In this document: piece by piece, positions 1 to 8,672 of the stretch
Numbering within the stretch: position 1 is the first letter of the stretch
Layout: each line of letters starts with the position of its first letter
NCBI RefSeq assembly: GCF_016132545.1
Contig: NZ_CP066167.1
Span: 1,577,001-1,641,000 of the forward strand
Direction of reading: 5' to 3'
DNA length: 64,000 nt
Origin: Spongiibacter nanhainus
GTDB taxonomy: Bacteria > Pseudomonadota > Gammaproteobacteria > Pseudomonadales > Spongiibacteraceae
Position numbers and translations under genes: made by a program
The notes under the pieces: model-generated
Told to the model about the DNA's origin: nothing
The model's database searches: none
What the model saw: only the letters and a program-made list of their open reading frames with translations

Positions 1-2
1 GC

Positions 3-1583
3 GATATAATCGAGCGCCAAAGTGGCTTTCAGGGACTTGCTTTCAACCGAGTAGTTCACAGCGATCAGCGGCCAGAGTTTGAGCGACAATTGAGCGAGGC
101 TTTGGGGGAAACCCGGGTTATCACCCAGCGTGACAACAACGGCGTATTGGTGGCGGCGTCGCCCCGCCGCGACTATGTGGCCATTGACTACCTTGAGCCC
201 CTGTCGGGAAACCGAGCGGCCTATGGCTACGACATCAGCTCCGCCGCCTCGCCTCGCCGTGCGTTGATCGCTGCAGAGGCCCGCAATGGTCCAGCAGCCA
301 CTGATCCTCTGCGCTTAGTCCAAGAGACCGAGAGTCGCTTGGGAGTAGCGGTTTACCTGCCAGTGCGCCGGCGCCTGGAAGGGGATGGGCCGGTGCGGTT
401 AGTGGGGTATGTTGCCGGTGTCTTCAGGCTCCATGACCTGATGATGGCCGTCGTCCCTGAAAACACGCTTCAGGGAATGCAGCTTGAGGTGTGGCAACAC
501 AGTGACGGCGAAGATAACGGTTCGACAGGGCAGCGGCTGTTTATCCGGGGCAAGCCAAGCGGTGAAAATGGCGCAGACATACGGCTCAATTTTTCCAACA
601 GCTGGCCAGTTACCTTTGCGGATCGGCATTGGCATTTGGTGGTGGGGGCTAACTCGCGGTTTGAGCTATCGGCACAATCCATCATGCCCTGGGCGGTGCT
701 GGCAACAGGCATGCTGTTTACCGGTTTAGTGGGCATGACCTTGCTGGTGCTGACTGGCCAGTATTTTCGTGCCCGGGAAGTGGGGCGGGAGCTCAATCGC
801 CGAATAATAGAGTTGAAGGAAACCCAAGAGCAGTTAATTGAGTCAGAAAAAATGGCGTCGATGAGTGGCTTGGTGGCGGGCTTTGCCCATGAGCTCAATA
901 CGCCATTGGGCGTGGCTCTAACTGCTGAAACAACATTAGCCAGAAGCCTGGAGGACCTTGAAGAGCAAGTCGAGGAAGAGTCAGCTCGGGGGCTTGTCGG
1001 CCGCATGCGTGAAGCCAGTCAGATGTCGCTCAGTAATATCCAGCGGGCGGCCAAATTGGTGACAAATTTTAAAGCCATGGCGGTAGATAAGGACGATGCC
1101 GAGGTCTCGGAGATCGATTTGTGTGAATACCTCCATAGTTTCTATCAGCATACAGAAACCCGCGCTCAGGATTTGGGTCACCGGGTGAGCCTAAACTGTC
1201 CGAATGGCTTAAGGGTGCGTACCGTCGTGCGGGGTTTGACTCAGGTGATTGCCAACTTGTTGGAGAACAGCCTGACCCACGCGTTTTCCGAATACCAGCA
1301 GGGACACATCGAGCTAAGCGCCGAAGCCGTGGGGGACGACGTCGTTATTCGCGTCGCCGATGATGGTGTGGGTATTGGCGATGAAGCCTTGGGCAAAGTG
1401 TTTGAACCGTTTTATACCACCCGGCGTGGCAAGGGCGGCACCGGGCTGGGGCTACATCTGGTGTATAACATCGTCCATCATCAGCTCGGTGGCCGGGTGC
1501 GCGTCATTTCCGGGAGCGCCCGCCGCGGCTGTTGCGTGGAGGTGGTGATACCCCGCGCGGCTAGCGGGGCTCCAGGCCACTGA
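3..1583 (+). CDS. CHASE-domain sensor histidine kinase (5' end outside window)
   Basis: The reading frame is open back to base 3, so the start lies outside the window and about 526 residues are visible. The first part matches the end of an extracellular CHASE sensor domain: a YxxIDYLEPLSGN stretch followed by GYD, near the classic PL-x-GN signature. A transmembrane helix follows (about bases 684-760), then a short coiled coil. The HisKA box AHELNTPLG has its phospho-accepting His at bases 888-890. The HATPase has NLLEN, DDGVGI and GTGLGLHLV. It should phosphorylate a response regulator after a periplasmic ligand signal. No partner regulator is adjacent on this side. Its 3' end overlaps the convergent TetR gene by 23 bases. 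Kinase identity is certain; the ligand is unknown. Confidence 0.9.
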   Translation, partial: DIIERQSGFQGLAFNRVVHSDQRPEFERQLSEALGETRVITQRDNNGVLVAASPRRDYVAIDYLEPLSGNRAAYGYDISSAASPRRALIAAEARNGPAATDPLRLVQETESRLGVAVYLPVRRRLEGDGPVRLVGYVAGVFRLHDLMMAVVPENTLQGMQLEVWQHSDGEDNGSTGQRLFIRGKPSGENGADIRLNFSNSWPVTFADRHWHLVVGANSRFELSAQSIMPWAVLATGMLFTGLVGMTLLVLTGQYFRAREVGRELNRRIIELKETQEQLIESEKMASMSGLVAGFAHELNTPLGVALTAETTLARSLEDLEEQVEEESARGLVGRMREASQMSLSNIQRAAKLVTNFKAMAVDKDDAEVSEIDLCEYLHSFYQHTETRAQDLGHRVSLNCPNGLRVRTVVRGLTQVIANLLENSLTHAFSEYQQGHIELSAEAVGDDVVIRVADDGVGIGDEALGKVFEPFYTTRRGKGGTGLGLHLVYNIVHHQLGGRVRVISGSARRGCCVEVVIPRAASGAPGH

Positions 1584-2178
1584 ATAAGCAGTTGAGCGAG
1601 AACTTTATATCCGCTGCACCGTTAGGATAGGCCTGGGGGGCAGATAACAGTTGGTGGATGATGCCCATGATATGGGTATGGATATGCACTGCAGTTTGAA
1701 AGTCGGGCAGGGCGGGGCAGATAAAACCGCGCCGCTTGCCTATTTCCACCAGCCGTTTTAATCGATCAATATTGCCTTCCCGGTTGCGGATAATTCGCTC
1801 CCGCAAAATTTCCGATTCGCCGCACAAAGCATAGCGAATCATCACTCGCGATACCTGTTCGGCAGATTTGCTTTCAGCAATATGTTGTAAGGAGCTGAGA
1901 ATGGCCTGCTGGATTTTTTCGGCGTCAATGTCGTCGGGGTTATTCTCCAGCAGCCCGTTCATGGCGCTTTCCATCGGCATGATCAACCTCTGGTTTAAGG
2001 CGCCCAGCATCTCCTCCTTGTTCTTAAAGTGCCAGTAAATAGCGCCCCGGGTCACACCTGCTGTTTTGGCGATGTCCTCCATTCGAGTTTTGGCGATGCT
2101 TTGGGACGCAAAATGCTGTTCTGCAGCATCCAGAATTCGCTCCCGAGTCGCTTCGGCTTCTTCTTTTGAACGGCGCAA
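1561..2178 (-). CDS. TetR/AcrR-family efflux repressor
   Basis: A 205-residue TetR regulator. The N-terminal helix-turn-helix (residues about 10-60) contains TRMEDIAKTAGVTRGAIYWHFKNKEE, the signature of the AcrR/TtgR efflux group. The C-terminal part would be the drug-binding and dimer domain. The start is TTG, preceded by AGGA at suitable distance; no ATG start is possible near it. It is divergent from the RND efflux operon, and a perfect inverted repeat of the AcrR/TtgR type lies between them (2244-2273). It therefore probably represses both itself and the pump, with release by hydrophobic inducers. The inducer is unknown. Confidence 0.92.
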   Translation of the reverse strand: MRRSKEEAEATRERILDAAEQHFASQSIAKTRMEDIAKTAGVTRGAIYWHFKNKEEMLGALNQRLIMPMESAMNGLLENNPDDIDAEKIQQAILSSLQHIAESKSAEQVSRVMIRYALCGESEILRERIIRNREGNIDRLKRLVEIGKRRGFICPALPDFQTAVHIHTHIMGIIHQLLSAPQAYPNGAADIKFSLNCLFSGLEPR

Positions 2179-2243
2179 GGTGGAGGTCCTCTATCTATGC
2201 GGTATTTATCCCGGCTAAGCGCTAATCGGTAACGTTGATTTAA

Positions 2244-2273
2244 TTTTACATACATACACGCATGTATGTAAAA
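2244..2273. promoter_or_regulatory. AcrR/TtgR-type operator between tetR and RND operon
   Basis: A perfect inverted repeat: 12-base arm TTTTACATACAT, 6-base spacer, then the exact reverse complement. The TACATACAT half-site is the known operator type of AcrR/TtgR/NalC-group repressors. It lies between the divergent regulator and the pump genes, so it is the obvious binding site. Its 3' edge also supplies a spurious ATG (2273) in frame with the adaptor gene. Confidence 0.88.
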
Positions 2274-2341
2274 TGGTCTCATCATTTCGGATTAGACGCC
2301 CCGGCAGGCACGCTTCTGCCAGTACCGAGGGAGACCCATCT

Positions 2342-3559
2342 ATGCGCACCGACACACGATTGCTCCGCAGACTGCCTCGGTTGTCATTAAGCATGCTCGC
2401 CATTGTCATGATGCTTGCCGGCTGCGGCGAAAAGTTGCAAACGGTGGCTGAAGAGAGAGCTGTTGCTGTAAAAGCACTAGCATTAAGCGCACATACCCTG
2501 CCGATTGATCTGCAGTACCCCGGTCGAGCTGAGGGCTCAAAGGAAGTGGAAGTGCGCGCCCGGGTAGATGGCATATTGCTGCACCGTCGCTACCGGGAAG
2601 GCGAAAAAGTCGAAGCGGGGCAGTTGTTATTTGAAATTGATGCCGCGCCCTTTGAGGTTGCATTGGACCGGGCCAAAGCGCATCTGGCGCAAACTCAGGC
2701 GGCTTTATCCGCTGCCGAACGGCGCTGGGGCCGAGCCCAGGAGCTGATTAAGCGGGACGCCATCAGTCAGCGCGAGCGGGATGACACCCAGTCTGAACTG
2801 GAGATGGCGCAGGCCGACGTTAAGATGGCCAGGGCCGAAGTCAAAGAGGCCGAAATCAACCTCGGTTATACCCAGGTCCTCGCCCCGATTGGCGGCATTA
2901 CCAGCAGGGAAGAGGTTTCAGAGGGCTCATTGGTGGGGCCGGGGTCGGTACTGGCCAAAATCACTCAGCTCGATCCAATCTGGGTAAACATTTCTATCCC
3001 CGACAGTGAGTTGTTGAGCTTCCGCAGTATGCTCAACAGCGGAGATCTGCAGTTTGAAGAGGCCTCGCGCCGGGCCGTGGTGGAAACCGCCAATGGTTAT
3101 GTTCACCCCCATAGCGGTAAAGTTAACTTCACCGAAAGTGCTGTGGATCGGCAAACCGGCACAGTGCAAATGCGGGCGGCCATTCCCAACCCCGATGGGA
3201 CATTAATTCCCGGTCAGTTTGTTCGCGTGCATCTTGAGGGGCTGCGCAGTGTCAACGCCCTGGCCATTCCCGAACGAGCGGTAATGCAGAATGCCCAAGG
3301 TAGCTATGTTTATCGCGTCGTAGAAGGTCAGCGGGTACAACCCGCCCCGGTCTCCTTAGGCTTAAAAACCACTGCGGGGGTGATCGTTGAGTCGGGATTG
3401 GAATCCGGCGATGTCATCGTAGTAGAGGGCTTAGGCAGAGTAAGACCGGGATCATTGGTGGAGATTCAGCAAGCCCAAGATGCGGAGCCGCAGCCTGAGA
3501 GAGCGGATAAGCGGAAAGCCAGCGGTCAGGCGTCTTCGGATCAAGGGGCTGGGGAATGA
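2342..3559 (+). CDS. RND efflux periplasmic adaptor (AcrA/MexA-like lipoprotein)
   Basis: A membrane fusion protein of 405 residues. The ATG at 2342 has GGGAGA upstream and begins a lipoprotein signal with lipobox LAGC, so the mature protein should be anchored by lipid. An in-frame ATG at 2273 is unlikely because it sits inside the operator. Order: biotin/lipoyl-like half (VRARVDGILLHR), coiled-coil hairpin, second lipoyl half with TQVLAPIGGI, then beta-barrel domain. It would bridge the inner-membrane pump and an outer-membrane TolC-type channel. The stop overlaps the next start as ATGA, indicating translational coupling with the pump. No outer-membrane factor gene follows. Confidence 0.93.
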   Translation: MRTDTRLLRRLPRLSLSMLAIVMMLAGCGEKLQTVAEERAVAVKALALSAHTLPIDLQYPGRAEGSKEVEVRARVDGILLHRRYREGEKVEAGQLLFEIDAAPFEVALDRAKAHLAQTQAALSAAERRWGRAQELIKRDAISQRERDDTQSELEMAQADVKMARAEVKEAEINLGYTQVLAPIGGITSREEVSEGSLVGPGSVLAKITQLDPIWVNISIPDSELLSFRSMLNSGDLQFEEASRRAVVETANGYVHPHSGKVNFTESAVDRQTGTVQMRAAIPNPDGTLIPGQFVRVHLEGLRSVNALAIPERAVMQNAQGSYVYRVVEGQRVQPAPVSLGLKTTAGVIVESGLESGDVIVVEGLGRVRPGSLVEIQQAQDAEPQPERADKRKASGQASSDQGAGE

Positions 3560-6500
3560 ATCTGCGCTTCTTTATCGAACGACCGGTCCTGTCCATTGTT
3601 CTGTCGCTATTGATTTTGCTGGCCGGTGCCGCTGCCATGGGGCGGATGCCGGTGTCGCTTTATCCGGAGTTCTTACCACCGGAGATTGTGGTGTCCGCCA
3701 ACTTTCCCGGCGCCAATGCAGAAACACTGGCCGATACCGTCGCTGCGCCCCTGGAACAGGAGATCAATGGCGTCGACGGTATGCTGTATATGAATACCCA
3801 GGCGTCGAGCTCGGGTAGCGTCTCCATTACAGTAACGTTTGCCACCGGCACTGATCCCGATCAAGCCGCGATCAACGTCAGTAACCGGGTTGCCGTGGCT
3901 GAGGCGCGACTGCCCGAGGCTGTTACCCGGCTGGGCATTCAGGTGCGCAAACGTTCTACCAGTATTTTGCAGATTTACGCTTTGACCGCCGACCGCCCCG
4001 AATACGACGCGATCTACCTCAGCAACTACGCCTTGCTCAATATCGTCGACGAACTGCGTCGCTTGCCGGGTATTGGCGATGCCCGTCTGATGGGAGCGAA
4101 GGATTACGCCATGCGCATTTGGCTGCAACCGGACCTGTTGGCGGAGTACGACCTTACCCCCGCCGATATCGCCCAGGCGATTCGGGAGCAAAATGCCAAC
4201 TTTGCCGCCGGCAGCTTTGCGGCAGAGCCGCTTAGCGAGCCGGAAGCGTTTACCTATTCGGTTACTACTCAGGGCCGTATGAGCGGCACCGAAGAGTTTC
4301 GCCGTATCATCCTGCGCAGCGACGCCTCCGGTGCGACCTTGCATCTCGGTGACGTGGCAAGAGTAGAGCTGGGTGCCAAGGACTACGGATTCAGTGGTAG
4401 CTTCAATGGCAACGACGCTGTACCAATAGCTGTGTATCTACAGCCTGGCGCCAATGCACTGGAGGCTGCCCAGTCAGTTGAGCAGGTCATAGCGGCGACC
4501 CGGGCCAAATTACCCGATGGCGTGAAAGTAGAGCGGGCGTTTGATACCACGGTCTTTGTCGAGCACTCCATCAATGAAGTGATTGCGACCTTCTTTGAAG
4601 CACTGCTGCTGGTCGTGTTGGTGATGTTTTTGTTTTTACAAGACGTCCGCGCCACCTTTATCCCATTGCTGGCGATCCCAGTATCCATTGTCGGCACGTT
4701 TGCCGGCCTGTATTTATTCGGTTTTTCCGTCAATTTGCTGACTTTATTTGGGCTGGTACTGGCCATCGGTATTGTGGTGGACGACGCGATCATTGTGATT
4801 GAAAACGTCGAGCGCATCATGTCGGAGCAGCATGTCGACGCCAAAACCGCTGTGCGCCAAGCCATGGAGGAGGTAGCCGGTCCGCTGATTGCCATTGTGT
4901 TGGTGCTTACCGCAGTCTTTCTCCCTGCAGTGTTTATGGAGGGGCTCACCGGGGAAATGTACCGGCAGTTCGCGGTGTCGATATCGGTGTCGGTCATTCT
5001 GTCCGGTATTGTGGCGCTGACATTGACACCGGCGCTCTGTGCCATGTTGCTCAAACCCCACGACCCCGCAGGCGGGGGCGCGCGCAAGGGTATTCTGGGT
5101 GGCTTTAACCGCGGTTTTGACGCCTTGAGTCACGGCTATATCGTCGCGACCCGCTGGGTGATAGGCCACCGGGTGTTGAGCGTGCTGCTGTTTGCGGGCC
5201 TGTGTTTGGCAATTGCCTTGCTACTGCGGGTGGTGCCCAAAGGCCTGGTTCCCGCCGAAGACCAGGGTTATGTGTTCTCGGCGTTTTATACACCACCGGC
5301 AGCCTCGCTCTCTCGCACCGAGGCGGTGACCGGCGAGATGTCCAAGCGCATGCTGGAGATGCCCGAGGTATCGTCGGTGATGACCTTTACCGGCTTTGAT
5401 CTACTGTCGTCCTCCATGAAAACCAACGCCGGGGTATCCTTTACCATGTTGCATCCCTGGGCCAACCGGGAGGGGCCAGCTAGTAGTGCAGAGGCTATGG
5501 TTAGGCGTATTCCCCAAACCGGCGGGGACCTGTTGGACGCCTCCATAATCTCCTTTAACCCGCCGCCCATTATCGGGCTGAGTCCCACTGGTGGCTTTGA
5601 GACCTACCTGCAAAATCGCAGCGGTGCGGATGTGAGTGCATTGTTTGCCACTACTCAGAAGTTAGTGGCGGCGGCCAATGCGCGTCCAGAGTTGGTCGGT
5701 GTGCGGACCACCTTTGATATCAATACGCCCCAATACCGCCTGGACCTGGATCGGGAGAAGGCAATGAGCCTGGGAGTGCCGGTGGACGATGTGTTCAGCA
5801 CCATGCAGGCCACGTTTGGCAGTCTGTACGTCAACGACTTCACACTCTACGGTCGCAGTTTCCAGGTTAATCTCCAATCCGAGGAAGACTACCGGCGCAG
5901 CCCGGCCGATCTCAATCAGGTATTTGTTAGGGCCAATAGTGGTGATCTGGTATCGCTACGCAGCTTGGTTCGCGTGCAGCGGGTGGTGGGGCCGGACGTG
6001 ATCGCCCGTTTCAACGGCTTTCCGTCGGCCAAAATTCTCGGCAATCCGGCGCCGGGCTATAGCTCGGGGGATGCCATCGCCGCCATGCAGGACATTGCCG
6101 CCGGGCAACTAGGTGATGACTACAGCCTGGGTTGGGTAGGTAGTGCCTATCAGGAGCTGCAGTCCAGCGGCACTGGTACACAGGCCTTTGTGTTGGCCCT
6201 GGTTATCGTGTTTCTGATTCTCGCGGCTCAGTATGAGCGCTGGACTATGCCCCTGGCAGTGCTGCTGGTGGTGCCCTTTGCGTTGCTGGGCGCGGTGCTG
6301 GCGATCTGGTTGCGGGGAATCGAAAACGGTATCTACTTCCAAATCGGCTTGCTCTGTTTGATTGGTCTGGCCAGCAAAAACGCGATTTTGATTGTTGAGT
6401 TCGCGATGCAGCAGCGGGACCGGGGCATGGATATCGTCAATGCTGCCCTGACCGCGTTGCGTTTGCGTTTTCGCCCCATTGTCATGACCTCTATGGCTTT

Positions 6501-6672
6501 CACCTTGGGATGTTTGCCTTTGGCAATGGCAAGCGGTGCCGGGGCCAGTGCTCGCATCGCACTGGGCACTGGCGTGATTGGCGGCATGGTGGTGGCGACC
6601 TTTGTGGCTACCCTGTTTGTACCCTTGTTCTACGTCTTGGTGGCTAGCGCCACGGAAAAAGTCAAGCGTTAG
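3556..6672 (+). CDS. RND multidrug efflux permease (AcrB/MexB-like, HAE-1)
   Basis: At 1038 residues this is the usual length of hydrophobe/amphiphile RND pumps. The N-terminus NLRFFIERPVLS is the typical first helix. The proton-relay pair is present as GIVVDDAIIVIENVER (the DD in TM4), and the TM10 lysine is in GLASKNAILIVEF. Porter-domain stretches such as FPGANAETLADTVAAPLE are also typical. It exports hydrophobic compounds using the proton gradient together with the adaptor upstream. Its stop overlaps the stop of the convergent S1 protein gene by 3 bases. Substrate range cannot be read from the sequence; the outer-membrane channel must be encoded elsewhere. Confidence 0.95.
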   Translation: MNLRFFIERPVLSIVLSLLILLAGAAAMGRMPVSLYPEFLPPEIVVSANFPGANAETLADTVAAPLEQEINGVDGMLYMNTQASSSGSVSITVTFATGTDPDQAAINVSNRVAVAEARLPEAVTRLGIQVRKRSTSILQIYALTADRPEYDAIYLSNYALLNIVDELRRLPGIGDARLMGAKDYAMRIWLQPDLLAEYDLTPADIAQAIREQNANFAAGSFAAEPLSEPEAFTYSVTTQGRMSGTEEFRRIILRSDASGATLHLGDVARVELGAKDYGFSGSFNGNDAVPIAVYLQPGANALEAAQSVEQVIAATRAKLPDGVKVERAFDTTVFVEHSINEVIATFFEALLLVVLVMFLFLQDVRATFIPLLAIPVSIVGTFAGLYLFGFSVNLLTLFGLVLAIGIVVDDAIIVIENVERIMSEQHVDAKTAVRQAMEEVAGPLIAIVLVLTAVFLPAVFMEGLTGEMYRQFAVSISVSVILSGIVALTLTPALCAMLLKPHDPAGGGARKGILGGFNRGFDALSHGYIVATRWVIGHRVLSVLLFAGLCLAIALLLRVVPKGLVPAEDQGYVFSAFYTPPAASLSRTEAVTGEMSKRMLEMPEVSSVMTFTGFDLLSSSMKTNAGVSFTMLHPWANREGPASSAEAMVRRIPQTGGDLLDASIISFNPPPIIGLSPTGGFETYLQNRSGADVSALFATTQKLVAAANARPELVGVRTTFDINTPQYRLDLDREKAMSLGVPVDDVFSTMQATFGSLYVNDFTLYGRSFQVNLQSEEDYRRSPADLNQVFVRANSGDLVSLRSLVRVQRVVGPDVIARFNGFPSAKILGNPAPGYSSGDAIAAMQDIAAGQLGDDYSLGWVGSAYQELQSSGTGTQAFVLALVIVFLILAAQYERWTMPLAVLLVVPFALLGAVLAIWLRGIENGIYFQIGLLCLIGLASKNAILIVEFAMQQRDRGMDIVNAALTALRLRFRPIVMTSMAFTLGCLPLAMASGAGASARIALGTGVIGGMVVATFVATLFVPLFYVLVASATEKVKR

Positions 6673-7496
6673 CCGGGGCGGGGCAGCTCGATGCCCTGGT
6701 CGGTAATCACGATACGGCGCTGTTTATACAGTCGGCTTAGTGCGGTTTTAAACGCTTTCTTGCTAACGCCGAAAAGACGTTTGATGGCCTCAGGGGGGCT
6801 TTTGTCCCCAAGGGCGAGAAAGCCATCATTGGCCTCCAGTTTCAACAGGATAAGTTCGGCAATATCGTCGACCTGCTGATGGCGAGGTGCGTCCAGGGTC
6901 ACATCCAATCGCTGGTCGGGGCGGCGATATTTCACCCAGCCTTCCAGGCGCTGCCCAAATTGCAGTGGTCCTTCCAACTCGCTGTGATAGAGCAGCCCCC
7001 AATAACGGTGATTAACAACGCACTTGTAGCCCAGCTCGGTGCGTTTGGCGACCAGCAGTTGCACCGGTTGGCCGGGCCTCAGGGCAGGCACGCGCTCTTC
7101 CAGGTGTCGGTCCAGGCGCATACTGGCCACGATACGCTGCTGTTGGTCCAGGTAGAGTTTGACGATGACCGGTTTCCCGGCTGACACCCGGCCCAACTGC
7201 TCGCCGTGAGGTAACAGCAGTTGTTTGTCCAAGCCCCAGTCCAGAAAAGCGCCAGTGTCGTTGACTTCGCTGACGGTAAGTTCGGCAACGTCGCCGCACT
7301 GGGCCAGTGGCGTTTGTTCGCTGGCACCCAGGCTGCCGTCGCCAAAACGGTAGACAAACACGGTTAGCGACTCCCCCACAGCAAGTTCACCGCTGGGTTT
7401 GACCAGTAAGGCTTCGTCGCCCTCATCATTACCAAGATACGCACCGGCTGAAGTGAGGCGGGTCACGGTGAGGGTATTGAGTTGTCCGATATTCAT
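6669..7496 (-). CDS. CvfB-like S1 RNA-binding protein
   Basis: A 275-residue protein that looks like the CvfB/YitL family: tandem S1-like beta-barrels (MNIGQLNTLTVTR at the N-terminus, then GAFLDWGLDKQLLLPHGEQ) and a C-terminal winged helix (about residues 215-270, ending in ALSRLYKQRRI). Family members bind RNA, and Staphylococcus CvfB affects virulence expression; the role in gammaproteobacteria is poorly known. The frame extends to a TTG at 7544, but the ATG at 7496 fits the S1 domain start, and the extension would run into the next gene. Convergent with the RND pump. Confidence 0.82.
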   Translation of the reverse strand: MNIGQLNTLTVTRLTSAGAYLGNDEGDEALLVKPSGELAVGESLTVFVYRFGDGSLGASEQTPLAQCGDVAELTVSEVNDTGAFLDWGLDKQLLLPHGEQLGRVSAGKPVIVKLYLDQQQRIVASMRLDRHLEERVPALRPGQPVQLLVAKRTELGYKCVVNHRYWGLLYHSELEGPLQFGQRLEGWVKYRRPDQRLDVTLDAPRHQQVDDIAELILLKLEANDGFLALGDKSPPEAIKRLFGVSKKAFKTALSRLYKQRRIVITDQGIELPRPG

Positions 7497-7540
7497 AGTG
7501 GCGCTGGAACGAAGCCGGTTGGAGGGCGGCACAGTATATA

Positions 7541-8569
7541 TCAATATTGATGTGGGTTTTGGTCGACGGCAAACAGTTTGCGGCGCACTGCTTGGCGATA
7601 GGCCGCGGGTGAGTTGCCGAGGCGGCGGCGAAACTGCCGACAGAAATAGCTACTGTCGCTATAGCCGCAATGCTGGCTGATTTCCTCAATGGAGAGATTA
7701 CTGTTTTGCAGTAATTCCCGGGCTGCATCCAGGCGCAGGTTTTGTACATACTGCTGGGCTGATACGCCTGCGGCCTGTTTGAATCGACGCTGAAAACTGC
7801 GCTCACTGATGCCGCAGCGCGTGGCCATCTCTGCCACCGAAACGGTATCGGCGTAGTGTCGGTTCAGCCAGTTTTGCATTAAAGCGATGGCCTCGTCGCC
7901 ATGCAGATTGCGACGCTCCTCGCTGTAGGCTGTGGTGGCGAAAGGGCGGCGGCTCTCCGGCGAGAACTGCTGGGTGGCATGGCGGGCAAAGCTTGGCCCC
8001 CAGTGCCGGTCGATTAGGTGGATCAGCAGATCGGCGGCGGCGTTGACGCTGCCGGTGCAATACAGGGAGGCGGAATGGGTGATCAGGTAGTCCCGTTTCA
8101 GATCAACTTGGGGGTAGCGTCGGCTAAAATCGCTAAAGTAATGCCAGTGGGTCGTTGCCGGACGGTGATTCAGTAGTCCGGCTTCGGCGAGAAAGTAGCT
8201 GCCGTTACCCACCGCACAGATTTCGCAGCCTTCGTCGGCGAGTTTACGCAACCAGCTTTGCACGACGGATTGCTGAGGGGCACCCCGGTGAGGGTGGCGC
8301 CAGCGGCTGGGAATAATCAGCATATCCAGACTGCGGTCGGGGTCGAAGAGAGTACTTGGTAACACACTCAGCGCGGTGGACATGTTCACCGGTCCGGAGT
8401 CGAATCCAATTACACTGAATTGGATTGGTTTGGGGCTGGTGGCAGAACGCCGTCTGGCGCGCTGAGAGAGGTGGTTAACCGTGTTCAGCAGTTCCATGGG
8501 CAGACTGATGCTGGTGGCGAGGGCGCCATCAAAGATCAAAAAGCCAATGTCAAAATGGGTAGGGGGCAT
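7541..8569 (-). CDS. GlxA-family AraC-type transcriptional regulator
   Basis: 342 residues. The N-terminal half is a DJ-1/PfpI-like amidotransferase fold (FDIGFLIFDGALATSISLPMELL), with VGNGSYFLAEAGLL at the usual nucleophile elbow: the cysteine seen in active amidotransferases is replaced by GNGS, so it is probably a sensor, not an enzyme. The C-terminal AraC domain has two helix-turn-helices (VAEMATRCGISERSFQRRF and IEEISQHCGYSDSSYFCRQF). It is divergent from the FabY-like ketosynthase with about 100 bases between, so control of that gene is plausible. Ligand unknown. Confidence 0.88.
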   Translation of the reverse strand: MPPTHFDIGFLIFDGALATSISLPMELLNTVNHLSQRARRRSATSPKPIQFSVIGFDSGPVNMSTALSVLPSTLFDPDRSLDMLIIPSRWRHPHRGAPQQSVVQSWLRKLADEGCEICAVGNGSYFLAEAGLLNHRPATTHWHYFSDFSRRYPQVDLKRDYLITHSASLYCTGSVNAAADLLIHLIDRHWGPSFARHATQQFSPESRRPFATTAYSEERRNLHGDEAIALMQNWLNRHYADTVSVAEMATRCGISERSFQRRFKQAAGVSAQQYVQNLRLDAARELLQNSNLSIEEISQHCGYSDSSYFCRQFRRRLGNSPAAYRQAVRRKLFAVDQNPHQY

Positions 8570-8672
8570 GGCGTGAAAATACCATTAATTGGCGTAATAG
8601 TCATGTCGTTGCCGGGGTGACGGCGCGTAGACTCACTTCCATACGTTGAAGGCAATAAATAAGGGGTGAGTT

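Noticed and set aside
2273-2341. Upstream ATG of the efflux adaptor
   Set aside because: It lies at the edge of the operator, has no ribosome site and would bury the lipoprotein signal inside the protein.
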